From Duganella sp. BJB480 (GTDB taxonomy: Bacteria; Pseudomonadota; Gammaproteobacteria; Burkholderiales; Burkholderiaceae_D), in the NCBI GenBank assembly GCA_003416985.1, contig QVIN01000007.1, forward strand, positions 248,001 through 312,000: a DNA stretch of 64,000 nt, read 5' to 3'. Positions 37,348 through 47,078 of the stretch are shown here, one piece after another. The translations under genes were made by a program, and so were the position numbers. Every line of letters starts with the position of its first letter. Within the stretch, counting starts at the first letter, position 1. The notes under the pieces are model-generated. The model ran no database searches. It had not been told where the DNA came from and saw nothing but the letters and a program-made list of their open reading frames with translations.

Positions 37348-39126
37348 ATGAACAGATATGTCGCCGCAGTGGCGCTGACATTGGCGGCATCCGCGCAGGG
37401 CGCCGAAGCGCCGGCCGACACCATCTACCGCAACGGCTACGTCTACACCGTCGATGCAAAAGACAGCGTGCGGCAGGCGCTGGCCGTGCGCGCCGGCCGC
37501 ATCGTCTACGTGGGCGACAACGCCGGCGCCAAACCGCTGACCGGCAGGAAGACCAAGGTCATCGACCTGCACGGCCGCATGCTGATGCCCGGCCTGATCG
37601 ACGGCCACATGCACCCGCAATCCGGCGGCAGCCGCCTGCTCAACTGCAGCCTCGATTACGAAGCGCTGACGGTGGCCCAGTTCCAGTCGCGCATCCAGGC
37701 CTGCCTGGACAAGGACAAGAAGTCCGACGCCAACCGCTGGCTGGTGGTGGTGAACTGGTTCCAGCAAGGGATGCTGCCCGACGGCGTGGAAACCACCGCC
37801 GCCACGCTCGACGCGCTGAAGACCGAGCGCCCCGTCATCGTGCGCTCCTCCTTCGGCCACTCGGCGCTGTTGAACTCCAAGGCCGTGCAGCTGGCCGGCA
37901 TCAAGCGCGACACGCCCGATCCCGCCGGCGGCAAGATCACCCGCGACGCCAGGGGCGACGCCACCGGCCTGCTGGAAGACGCCGCGCAGGACATGGCGAT
38001 GAACCTGCTGCCGCCGCTGACGGTGGCCGAGAACCTGGCCGCGTCCAAGGCCGCGCTGGCGGCGATGCGCAAGCAGGGCATCACCAGCTTCCTCGACGCC
38101 TACACCGATCCCGAAACCATGACCGCCTTCGCCGACCTGCACAAGCAGGGCAAGCTGACGGCGCGCGCGCACTTCGCGGTGCTGATCGACCTGGATAAGG
38201 GCGCCACGCCGCAAAGCGCCGTGGCCGAACTGCTCAAGCAACAGAAGCAGTTCGACCAGGGCCCGACGGCGGCGGCGCCGTCGATGCAGGTGCGCCACGC
38301 CAAGCTGTTCATGGACGGCGTGATCTCGGCGCCGGCCTTCACCGGCGCCATGCTGGAGCCCTACCTGGTCAACAAGGGCACAGCGGACAAGCCGGACTGG
38401 CAGCCCGGCCCCAGCACCGGCCCGGCCAGCTACTTCGCGCCCGAAGCGTTGAGGGCCACGCTGGCCGAACTGGCCAATGCCCGCATCGATCCGCACATCC
38501 ACGTCGACGGCGACCGCGCGGTGCGCGAGTCGCTGGACGCCATCGAATACCTGCGCTCCACGCCGGCCGGCAAGGACGTGCGCCCGGCGCTGGCGCACGA
38601 CGAAATCGTCGCCCCGGCCGACTACCCGCGCTTCGCCAAACTGGATGTGACGCCGGTGCTGTCCTTCCAGTGGGCGAAACCGGCGCCGGATACCGTGGGC
38701 GCGCTGAAGGACTACATGGGTCCACAACGCTACGCCATCGTCGAGCCGCAGGCGCTGCTGCTCGACGCCGGCGCGCGCATCGCCTTCGGCAGCGACTGGC
38801 CGGTCGATCCGCTCGACGAATGGTTCGCGCTGAAGGTCGGCGTGACCCGCACCGCCGCGCCCAACGCCGGCAAGGAGTACGCCGGCACGCTGGGCACGCA
38901 GCCCGGCATGCCGCGCGCCGCCGCGCTGCGCGCCATCACGCTCAACGCCGCCTACACGCTGCGCCAGGAGGCGCTGACCGGATCGCTGGAGCCGGGCAAG
39001 CTGGCCGACATGATCGTATTGGACCGGAACTTCTTCACCATTCCGGCCGAGGACATCGCCAACATCAAGGTGCTGCAGACCATGGTGGGCGGCAAAATTG
39101 TGTATCAGGCCAAGGGCATGCGTTAA
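37348..39126 (+). CDS. Exported amidohydrolase, YtcJ-like
   Basis: A 592-residue amidohydrolase-superfamily enzyme with a signal peptide (about 1-19, ending SAQGA). The composite-domain start IYRNGYVYTVDAKDSVRQAL is followed by the metal motif LIDGHMHPQSGG (about 87-98), HIHVDGDRAV (about 381-390), the late FGSDWPVDP (about 482, metal Asp) and a closing composite segment (GSLEPGKLADMIVLDRNFFT). The hydrolysed bond and substrate are unknown; YtcJ relatives take formamides or cyclic amides. Preceded by GGGGA at 6 bp. Confidence 0.88.
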   Translation: MNRYVAAVALTLAASAQGAEAPADTIYRNGYVYTVDAKDSVRQALAVRAGRIVYVGDNAGAKPLTGRKTKVIDLHGRMLMPGLIDGHMHPQSGGSRLLNCSLDYEALTVAQFQSRIQACLDKDKKSDANRWLVVVNWFQQGMLPDGVETTAATLDALKTERPVIVRSSFGHSALLNSKAVQLAGIKRDTPDPAGGKITRDARGDATGLLEDAAQDMAMNLLPPLTVAENLAASKAALAAMRKQGITSFLDAYTDPETMTAFADLHKQGKLTARAHFAVLIDLDKGATPQSAVAELLKQQKQFDQGPTAAAPSMQVRHAKLFMDGVISAPAFTGAMLEPYLVNKGTADKPDWQPGPSTGPASYFAPEALRATLAELANARIDPHIHVDGDRAVRESLDAIEYLRSTPAGKDVRPALAHDEIVAPADYPRFAKLDVTPVLSFQWAKPAPDTVGALKDYMGPQRYAIVEPQALLLDAGARIAFGSDWPVDPLDEWFALKVGVTRTAAPNAGKEYAGTLGTQPGMPRAAALRAITLNAAYTLRQEALTGSLEPGKLADMIVLDRNFFTIPAEDIANIKVLQTMVGGKIVYQAKGMR

Positions 39127-39156
39127 GATGTCGGCCTTTAGATAAACAAGCCCGCC

Positions 39157-39666
39157 ATGGAACTCGCCATCTCCCTGCTGATCATCGCCGTCACCGGCCT
39201 GGTGGTCTACGCGATCATCAAGACCAATCCGGCCAAACCGATGCCGCTGCCGGCGCGCCCCGCCACGCCCTACGAGCCCAGGCTGCCCGAGGGCGCACCG
39301 GCGCTGCATTGGTCCGACGACGGCCGCTTCCTGGTCGAGGTGGTGAACGAATCGCGCTACCAGGCCACGCTCAAGGCGTTGGCCGGCGATCATGGCGACA
39401 GCAACGCGGCCGCGCCCTACCTGGCCACGCTGGTGCCGGACGACGTCAACCCATATGAAAGCGCCGCCGTCGCGGTCTTCCTCGACGGCCGCATGACGGG
39501 CTACCTGTCGCCCAAGGCGTCGGTGGCCTTCCGCGCGCTGCTGAAGCACGAGGAGATCGAAGGCCGCACCACGACCTGCGACGCGCAGGTGCGCGGCGGC
39601 GGTGTGTGGCAGAACGGCCGCCTGGCCTACGTGGTGGTGCTGGACATGGAGCAGTTGGAGAAGTGA
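39157..39666 (+). CDS. Membrane-anchored protein with HIRAN-like segment
   Basis: A 169-residue protein with one N-terminal helix (2-20) and a soluble part. Residues about 80-127 (ATLVPDDVNPYESAAVAVFL then DGRMTGYLSPKASVAFRALL) resemble the HIRAN-type pattern of N/PY..AV.V...G..VGYL. That comparison is tentative. It lies 30 bp after the amidohydrolase gene, and its stop overlaps the next start by one base (TGATG). Confidence 0.62.
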   Translation: MELAISLLIIAVTGLVVYAIIKTNPAKPMPLPARPATPYEPRLPEGAPALHWSDDGRFLVEVVNESRYQATLKALAGDHGDSNAAAPYLATLVPDDVNPYESAAVAVFLDGRMTGYLSPKASVAFRALLKHEEIEGRTTTCDAQVRGGGVWQNGRLAYVVVLDMEQLEK

Positions 39667-40388
39667 TGAAGGCGCTCGCACTGTCCTTGCTGCTGGCGGC
39701 AGGCACCGCGTCCGCGCAGCCTCTGGTGCTCCATTACGCGCAAAGCCCGCCGCTGCAATACGCCGACACGCGCGGCGTGCTGACCGGTCACGCGGCAACA
39801 CCCGCCATCGCCGCGCTCACCGCGGCCGGCATCCCATTCGTCGTGCGCCAGACGCCGGCCAAGCAGCAGCTGATGCTGATGCAGGACGCCGGGCAGGAAC
39901 CCGCCTGCATGCTGGGCTGGTTGCAGACGCCGGAGCGCGAACGCATCGGCAAATTCTCGGAAGTGGTGTACGAGGACAAACGCCCGTTCGCGCTGACCTG
40001 GAGCGGCAACCCCGCCATGCATGACGAGGAGCCGCTGAAGGATACGCTGACCGACAAGCGGCTGCGCGTGGTGGTGAATAAAGGCGTGTCCTACGGCGTG
40101 ACGATCGACCGTGGCCTGCTGCGCTACAAGACGCCGACCATCCCCAGCGCGGCGGCCCCCCAGCAGCTGCTGGACATGCTGCGCCGGCACAGCATCGATT
40201 ACTTCTTCATCACGGAAGAGGAATTGGAGGAAGCGGTCAAGGCCTCGGGCTATCCGGCCTCGCACTACAAGCGCATCTACTTCTCCGACCTGTACAAAGG
40301 CTACGAGCGCCGCCTGTGGTGCGGCAGGTCGGTGCCGGACGAGACGTTCAAACGCTTGAACGCGGCCATCGTCCGGCTGCGCAAATAA
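39666..40388 (+). CDS. Periplasmic solute-binding protein
   Basis: A 240-residue exported protein: signal peptide 1-17 (ending TASA), then a compact SBP_bac_3-like domain (LHYAQSPPLQYADTRGVLTG; AAGIPFVVRQTPAKQQLMLM; ERERIGKFSEVVYEDKRPFA). Start ATG 39666 overlaps the upstream stop, giving translational coupling. No transporter components adjoin. It is a paralogue-type of the orphan binding protein at 10621. Convergent and directly abutting trmB. Confidence 0.83.
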   Translation: MKALALSLLLAAGTASAQPLVLHYAQSPPLQYADTRGVLTGHAATPAIAALTAAGIPFVVRQTPAKQQLMLMQDAGQEPACMLGWLQTPERERIGKFSEVVYEDKRPFALTWSGNPAMHDEEPLKDTLTDKRLRVVVNKGVSYGVTIDRGLLRYKTPTIPSAAAPQQLLDMLRRHSIDYFFITEEELEEAVKASGYPASHYKRIYFSDLYKGYERRLWCGRSVPDETFKRLNAAIVRLRK

Positions 40389-41108
40389 TTACTTCCTGGT
40401 GAAGACCAGGTCCCACACACCGTGGCCCAGCTTCAGGCCGCGGTTCTCGAACTTGGTCAGCGGACGATAGGCCGGCTGCGGCGCATAGCCATCGGCGGTG
40501 TTCTGCAAGCCCTCCTCCGCGCCCAGCACTTCCAGCATCTGCACCGCGTAGTCTTCCCAATCGGTGGCGCAATGCAGGTAGCCGCCCACGGCCAGCTTCC
40601 GCACCAGCAGCTTGACGAACGGCGGCTGGATCAGGCGGCGCTTGTTGTGGCGCGCCTTGTGCCATGGATCCGGGAAGTAGATATGCACGCCGTGCAGCGA
40701 GCCGTCCGGGATCATCTGGTTCAGCACCTCGACCGCGTCATGCTGGATCGCCTTCAGGTTGGTCAGGCCCTGTTCCTCGATCAGCTTGAGCAGGCTGCCC
40801 ACGCCGGGCGTGTGCACTTCCACGCCGATGAAGTCCTTCTCCGGCATCACATTGGCGATGTGCGCGGTGGTGCCGCCCATGCCGAAGCCGATCTCCAGCA
40901 CCACCGGCGCCTTGCGGCCGAAGGCCTGCTCATAGTCGAGCGGCGCCTTGGCGTATTCGATCATGTACTTCGGGCTCAGTTCCTCCAGCGCGCGCGCCTG
41001 CGCGGTCGACAGGCGGCCGGCGCGCGTGACGAAGCTGCGGATGCGGTGTTCGGTCGGGTCGTAGAGCATCGGCCGCGCTGGGCCGTCTTTAGGGGTATCG
41101 GAAGACAT
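40389..41108 (-). CDS. trmB: tRNA (guanine-N7)-methyltransferase TrmB
   Basis: Forms m7G46 in the variable loop of tRNAs with SAM. The 239-residue protein has TrmB motifs [20 protein letters not shown] (about 24-43), [16 protein letters not shown] (SAM motif I, about 67-82), [20 protein letters not shown] (about 148-167) and a C-terminal [17 protein letters not shown]. The ATG 41108 is preferred to a TTG eight codons upstream because MSSDTPKD lies just in front of the conserved core; neither has a clear SD. Confidence 0.95.
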   Translation of the reverse strand: MSSDTPKDGPARPMLYDPTEHRIRSFVTRAGRLSTAQARALEELSPKYMIEYAKAPLDYEQAFGRKAPVVLEIGFGMGGTTAHIANVMPEKDFIGVEVHTPGVGSLLKLIEEQGLTNLKAIQHDAVEVLNQMIPDGSLHGVHIYFPDPWHKARHNKRRLIQPPFVKLLVRKLAVGGYLHCATDWEDYAVQMLEVLGAEEGLQNTADGYAPQPAYRPLTKFENRGLKLGHGVWDLVFTRK

Positions 41109-41228
41109 GGGATGAAGTGAGTCGATGAACAATGAGGCAGCATTATATCAGCCGCCCCTTACCACCCCTCCGCTTCAGCTAATGATTGACACTCCGTTTG
41201 AGTTGAGGTCTAATCAAGGGAAGCGGCG

Positions 41229-41242
41229 TGAAATCGTTTTCA
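41229..41242. promoter_or_regulatory. LacI-type operator of the GH1 gene
   Basis: TGAAATCGTTTTCA matches TGAAAnCGnTTTCA, the same motif found three times between the TonB receptor and the halogenase gene. Centre 58 bp before the GH1 ATG. An imperfect copy, AGCAAACGTTTTAA, also lies at 42636-42649 just after the GH1 stop, ahead of the MFS gene. Confidence 0.75.
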
Positions 41243-41293
41243 AACGTCAAAATGCCCCTATTCCACACCCGTTAAACCTCAAAACGACCTCAC

Positions 41294-42634
<1,341 letters not shown>

Positions 42635-42652
42635 CAGCAAACGTTTTAATCC

Positions 42653-42676
42653 CGCCGGCGCAGATGCCGGCGTTTT
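42653..42676 (+). terminator. Hairpin between GH1 and MFS genes
   Basis: CGCCGGC, a 6-nt loop and GCCGGCG form a 7-bp stem followed by TTTT. It lies 19 bp after the GH1 stop. It may end the GH1 transcript or only attenuate it, since the permease gene follows 63 bp later. Confidence 0.65.
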
Positions 42677-42738
42677 CCTTTCTACAGGCCACAGAGCCTG
42701 ATGCTTTACACTCCAACGAGAACAACGAGGACGACACC

Positions 42739-44103
42739 ATGCAAACCGCACCATCCGCCGTGCCACAAGAGACGCCGGCATCCGCCGCCGGCAGCCAGCC
42801 GCCATCGCTGTTGCGCGCCATGTTCGCGCGCGGCACGCCGATGCTGTGGGTCCCCAGCGGCTATTTCGCCATGGCGCTGACCTACATGATGCTCACCAGC
42901 GTCACCTCCATCATGTTCAAGAACCTTGGCATGGACAACGGCCAGGCCGCGCAATACGCCAGCTACCTGATCCTCGCCTACACCATCAAGCCGCTGTTCG
43001 CGCCCTTCGTTGAAATGTACCGCACCAAGAAGTTCTTCGTGCTGTGCGCGCAGCTGATCATCGGCCTCGGTTTCGCCGGCGTGGCGCTGGCGATGTCGCT
43101 GCCGGACTACATGGTGGTGATGGTGTTCATGTTCGGCGTGCTGTCGCTGGTCGGCGCCACGCAGGACATCGCCTCCGACGGCGTGTACGTCACCTCGCTG
43201 GACGCCAAGACGCAGTCGCTGTTCTGCGGCATCCAGAGCCTGAGCTGGAACGTCGGTCCCATCGTCGCCTCGGGCGGCATGGTGTACCTGAGCGGCTGGC
43301 TGCACACGCACTACTTCCACCACCAGGCCGGCGCGTTCGGGCCGGAGTGGATCGATTCGTGGCGCATCATCTTCTTCATCGTCGCGGCCATCACCATCGT
43401 CGCCGCGCTGTGGCACATGCGCGTGATGCCGGACGGCGCCAAGGCGGAGAACGCGCCGGCGTCGGTTGCCGATGCGGCCTTCATCCTCAAGGATTCCTTC
43501 GTCACCTTCTTCCAGAAGCGCGACGTGTGGCTGATGGTGCTGTTCGCGTTCCTGTTCAGGCTCAGTATCGGGCTGCTGGAAAAGATCGGCCCCTTCTTCA
43601 TGGTCGATCCGGTGACGCAGGGCGGGCTGGGATTGTCGAACGAGATGCTGGGACTGATCTACGGCACCTACGGCCTGATCGCGGTGCTGCTTGGCTCCCT
43701 GCTGGGCGGGATCTTCGTCGCGCGGCGCGGTCTGCCGGCCACCTTGTTCCTGCTGTGCTGCGCGGTCAACATCCCCAACGTCACCTTCCTTTTGATGAGC
43801 ATCTACCAGCCGCACGACCTGCTGGTGATCAGCGCCGGCGTGGCGATCGAGAAGTTCTTCTTCGGTTTCGGTTCGGTGGGCTTCATGATCTACCTGATGC
43901 AGCAGCTGGCGCCGGGCAAGTACACCACCACGCACTACGCGTTCGGCACGGGGCTGATGGGATTGTGCATGATGGTGACCGGCGTCGTCAGCGGCCACCT
44001 GCAGCAGGCGCTGGGCTATGTGCACTACTTCTGGCTGGTGATGGCCGCGACGATCCCGTCGTTCATCGTCACCTGGTACGCGCCGTTCCACAACAAGGAC
44101 TAA
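42739..44103 (+). CDS. MFS permease, AmpG/sugar-porter type
   Basis: A 454-residue inner-membrane permease with about twelve helices (first GYFAMALTYMMLTSVTSIMF, about 46-65). The conserved early loop AYTIKPLFAPFVEMYRTKKF, the GATQDIASDGVYVTSLD segment, and GSLLGGIFVARRGLPATLFL fit the AmpG-like/PAT branch, which includes sugar permeases found in TonB-receptor carbohydrate loci. Start ATG 42739: GAGGA lies 9 bp before it. Its position suggests inner-membrane uptake of a beta-linked disaccharide for the GH1 enzyme. Confidence 0.87.
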   Translation: MQTAPSAVPQETPASAAGSQPPSLLRAMFARGTPMLWVPSGYFAMALTYMMLTSVTSIMFKNLGMDNGQAAQYASYLILAYTIKPLFAPFVEMYRTKKFFVLCAQLIIGLGFAGVALAMSLPDYMVVMVFMFGVLSLVGATQDIASDGVYVTSLDAKTQSLFCGIQSLSWNVGPIVASGGMVYLSGWLHTHYFHHQAGAFGPEWIDSWRIIFFIVAAITIVAALWHMRVMPDGAKAENAPASVADAAFILKDSFVTFFQKRDVWLMVLFAFLFRLSIGLLEKIGPFFMVDPVTQGGLGLSNEMLGLIYGTYGLIAVLLGSLLGGIFVARRGLPATLFLLCCAVNIPNVTFLLMSIYQPHDLLVISAGVAIEKFFFGFGSVGFMIYLMQQLAPGKYTTTHYAFGTGLMGLCMMVTGVVSGHLQQALGYVHYFWLVMAATIPSFIVTWYAPFHNKD

Positions 44104-44120
44104 ACCCGCAGCACAGCAGG

Positions 44121-44162
44121 AAAAAGGGCCGGCGCCTGACTAGCGCCGGCCCTTTTTTTTTT
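44121..44162 (+). terminator. Strong intrinsic terminator after the MFS gene
   Basis: A long stem AAAAAGGGCCGGCGC / GCGCCGGCCCTTTTT with loop CTGACTA is followed by a run of T; being flanked by A on one side and T on the other, it may work on both strands. Confidence 0.93.
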
Positions 44163-44167
44163 GCCCC

Positions 44168-44303
44168 TCATTCCCGCGCAGGCGGGCATTGCCCGCGTTC
44201 CCTCTGTGCTGGGCGTATCGCTTATGCGCGATGCGTCGCGATCGCGCATTGCGTATGGAGGGAATTCAGGCAATGCCTGGATTCCCGCTTTCGCGGGAAT
44301 GAC
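44168..44303. repeat. REP-like intergenic element with terminal inverted repeats
   Basis: The 136-bp segment begins TCATTCCCGCG..CGGG and ends CCCG...CGCGGGAATGA, inverted repeats of about 18 bp with few mismatches. The interior holds further pairs (CAATGCC, GGGCATTGCCC). This is the layout of the dispersed CATTCCCGCG elements common in proteobacterial intergenic regions. No coding capacity is apparent. Confidence 0.7.
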
Positions 44304-44330
44304 GACGACGCGGATGCGGGTCCGGCCACA

Positions 44331-44365
44331 TAAAAAAAACCCCTCGGCCTTTACAGGACGAGGGG
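44331..44365 (-). terminator. Terminator of the TonB-receptor gene
   Basis: On the minus strand CCCCTCG, a 12-nt loop and CGAGGGG are followed by eight T. It lies about 45 bp after the receptor stop. Confidence 0.85.
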
Positions 44366-44409
44366 CAGAAGAGCACTACAACACTGGGACTACATGAAAA
44401 ACTCTTTGC

Positions 44410-46833
44410 TTAGAACGACTTGCCGACGTTGATGCCGAAGGTGCGCGGCGGCAGGTATTGCGCTTGCCACGGACCGTTGGCGTTCATCGCGCTGGTCTTG
44501 ATCTTCGCGTCTTCCGCGTTGCGGATGTAGGCGTCGAAGTACCACTTGGTATCGGCGTCGAAGCGCAGGCCAAGGTCGGTGCGGGTGTAGGCCTTCTGCT
44601 TGTCCGGCTCACCCAGATTGAACACGCTCAGCCAGCTGGCCGTCTCGTAGTGCGCGCTGATGCGCGGGACCAGCGTGCCGTTGGCCAGCGCGAAGCTGTG
44701 CTGGTACATCATCTGCGCGCTGAACTTCGGCGAATGCGGCATGGTGTTGCCGGTCACGTCCAGGCAGGTGCTGATGCCGGGCACCGTGCACGCCGGCAGC
44801 ACGTAATCGTTGCTGCCGCCGACCAGGTGCTTGAGCGTGGCGTTGGTGTACGCCGCCGTGAACTGCACGCGGTCGTCACGCGTGATCTTGGCCGCGATCT
44901 CCGTCTCCAGGCCCCAGACCTTCGCGCCTTCCGCATTGCTGGTGGCCAGGCCGCGCGTGCCGTCAGGATTGGTGACCGGTGCGCTGAACTGGAAGCCCTT
45001 GAACTTCTCGTAGTAGGCCGAATTGTTCATCCGTACCGTACCGCCGAGGAAGGTGCTCTTCGAGCCGATCTCGTAGTTGGTCAGGGTCTCGGAACCGTAT
45101 GGCACGCCGCCGTCCTGCAGGCCGCCCGACTTGTAGCCGGTCGACACGCTGGCGTAGACCATGTTGTTCTTGTCGATCTCGTAGCTCACGCGCACCAGGC
45201 CGGTCAGCTTGTGGTCGTTGAACACGCCGTCGTTGTGCTGATAGGTCGAGAAGCCGGTGCCGCCGCCCAGGGGATTCATCGATGGGCTCACCGGAATCTG
45301 CGGCGCGGTCAAATCGCTCCAGCCGTTGTTGGTGCCGCCGATGTTCTTGCGCTCGTCCGAGGTGTAGCGCAGGCCGCCGGTCAGGTGCAGCGCGTCGCTG
45401 GCGTTCCAGGTGGCCTGGCCGAAGACGGCCTTCGAATCCACGGTCTCCTTCGGCTGGATGAAGGAACCCTGCCAGCCCACGGTGCCCTGCTGGGTGCCGT
45501 TCATGATCGGGATGTCGAAGCGGATGCCGTTGTCCTCGTTGGCGTAGTACAGGCCAAGCAGCCAGTCCACATCGCGCTTGCCGGTCGACTGGATCTCCAG
45601 TTCGTGGCTGTAGTTCTTGTACTTGGACCAGACGGTGTTGTTGGCCTGGTAGCTGCCGCCGCTGGTGAAGCTGGTCGGCAGCGTGGCGCCGCCGTCCTGG
45701 TCGAAGGTCGAGGAACCGTTGAAGCGCGAGTAGCCGGCGATGTAGGCCAGGCTGATGTCCGGATTGATCTGGTAGTCGACCCGGCTGCGCACCGAGTGCG
45801 AATCGCGGTTCACGCTAGGCGCGGTGTCGATCAGCGCCGACCAGAAGTCCTGGCCCGCGCGCGGGTTCTGCATCAGGTTCATGCTCGGCGTGCCGCGGTC
45901 CATATAGTGCTCGTACGCGATGTTCCACTTCAGGCCCGGCGTCGGCTGCCACAGGAAGCTCAGGCGCGCCGCGCTCTGGTCCTGCGCGCTGTACTTCTGG
46001 GCGTTGTTGACGTACAAGTTGGTATTGATCGGCTGGAAGGCGATCGGGTTGCCTGGATTCTTGGCGTTCCAGGCGGCGATGACCGGATCGGCCGCCGCGT
46101 GCTGCGCCGCCAGCGACAGGTTGGGCGCGGTCTGGTAGCTGACGTAGCCGTTGTGCTGCTCGTGCACCACCGCCACGCGCATCGCCATGGTGTCGTTGAT
46201 CGGGATGTTGACCGCGCCGCGCGCGCCCAGGCGGGCGTAGTTGCCGTAGCCGGCCTCGAAGTTGCCGGCGCTGCTGCCGATCTCGGGCTTCACGGTCTGC
46301 ATGTTGACCGCGCCCACGCTCGAGTTGCGGCCCCACAGCGTGCCTTGGGGGCCGCGCAGCACTTCGATCGCCTCCAGGTCGAACAGCAGCGCGGTCGCGC
46401 CTTCCGGACGCGGCGAGTAGATGCCGTCGACGAAGCTGGCCACCTCGGGATCGGCGTATTCGGTCTTGGCGCTGTCGTTGCCGATGCCGCGCAGGGTCAT
46501 GGTGATCACGCCATGGTCGCCCTGGCCGGTGGCGGCGAAGCTGGGCACCAGGTTGACCACGTCCTGCAGGGTCTGGACATGGTTATCGTCCAGCACCGCG
46601 GCGTTCAGCGCGGTGACGGCCACCGGGGTCTTCTGCAGCGAGGTGGAACGCTTGGTCGCGGTGACATACACCTCGGTGATGGTCGAGGAAGTCTTGTCGG
46701 CGGCGGCCGACTGCTCGGCGGCCGGCGCGTCGGCGGCATAGGCGCCGGCGCCGGTGCCGGCGATCAGGGCGACGATGGCCAATTGGATCGGGGACGGCAA
46801 GCGCTTCCCGGACTGCGGTACGTGGACGTTCAT
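44410..46833 (-). CDS. TonB-dependent receptor (carbohydrate type)
   Basis: An 807-residue outer-membrane receptor: signal peptide (about 1-34, ending GAYAADA), TonB-box region, plug domain (about 50-180; ITEVYVTATKRSTSLQKTPV; LRGPQGTLWGRNSSVGAVNM) and a 22-strand barrel ending in the required aromatic (RTFGINVGKSF). It should import an oligosaccharide across the outer membrane in exchange for TonB/ExbBD energy. It is divergent from the halogenase-like gene; three LacI-type operators lie between. Related to FyuA/CirA-like receptors in the CUT loci of Xanthomonas and Caulobacter. Confidence 0.93.
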   Translation of the reverse strand: MNVHVPQSGKRLPSPIQLAIVALIAGTGAGAYAADAPAAEQSAAADKTSSTITEVYVTATKRSTSLQKTPVAVTALNAAVLDDNHVQTLQDVVNLVPSFAATGQGDHGVITMTLRGIGNDSAKTEYADPEVASFVDGIYSPRPEGATALLFDLEAIEVLRGPQGTLWGRNSSVGAVNMQTVKPEIGSSAGNFEAGYGNYARLGARGAVNIPINDTMAMRVAVVHEQHNGYVSYQTAPNLSLAAQHAAADPVIAAWNAKNPGNPIAFQPINTNLYVNNAQKYSAQDQSAARLSFLWQPTPGLKWNIAYEHYMDRGTPSMNLMQNPRAGQDFWSALIDTAPSVNRDSHSVRSRVDYQINPDISLAYIAGYSRFNGSSTFDQDGGATLPTSFTSGGSYQANNTVWSKYKNYSHELEIQSTGKRDVDWLLGLYYANEDNGIRFDIPIMNGTQQGTVGWQGSFIQPKETVDSKAVFGQATWNASDALHLTGGLRYTSDERKNIGGTNNGWSDLTAPQIPVSPSMNPLGGGTGFSTYQHNDGVFNDHKLTGLVRVSYEIDKNNMVYASVSTGYKSGGLQDGGVPYGSETLTNYEIGSKSTFLGGTVRMNNSAYYEKFKGFQFSAPVTNPDGTRGLATSNAEGAKVWGLETEIAAKITRDDRVQFTAAYTNATLKHLVGGSNDYVLPACTVPGISTCLDVTGNTMPHSPKFSAQMMYQHSFALANGTLVPRISAHYETASWLSVFNLGEPDKQKAYTRTDLGLRFDADTKWYFDAYIRNAEDAKIKTSAMNANGPWQAQYLPPRTFGINVGKSF

Positions 46834-46906
46834 TTAGGTCTCCTTTTACGTAGCGATCGCCGGGAAGGGGCGCGCCACATTATCATCGTGGATTGATTCC
46901 GTTGTA

Positions 46907-46962
46907 TGAAAACGTTTTCAAATCTCTTGAAATCGATTTCCTTATTTGTGAAATCGATTTCA
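46907..46962. promoter_or_regulatory. Three LacI-type operators at 21-bp spacing
   Basis: TGAAAACGTTTTCA (46907-46920), TGAAATCGATTTCC (46928-46941) and TGAAATCGATTTCA (46949-46962) occur in the divergent promoter region of the TonB receptor and the halogenase-like gene. Their starts are exactly 21 bp apart, two helix turns, so bound dimers would line up on one DNA face. The two outer sites are perfect palindromes and the middle one has one mismatch. Confidence 0.85.
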
Positions 46963-47078
46963 TGGTACATAATTCAAATCCAGGATGTCAATTTAAAAAT
47001 TGTAGCGGCGTTGTTTCTTCGGCATGCGGCGGCGCGGCCGCCGGAGCGCGCACGCCACCGACGGAGACCGGAGCACCG

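Noticed and set aside
46893-47078. N-terminal extension of the halogenase-like protein
   Set aside because: The extra 62 codons pass through the three operators and lack homology-like features; the FAD loop lies properly behind Met at 47079.
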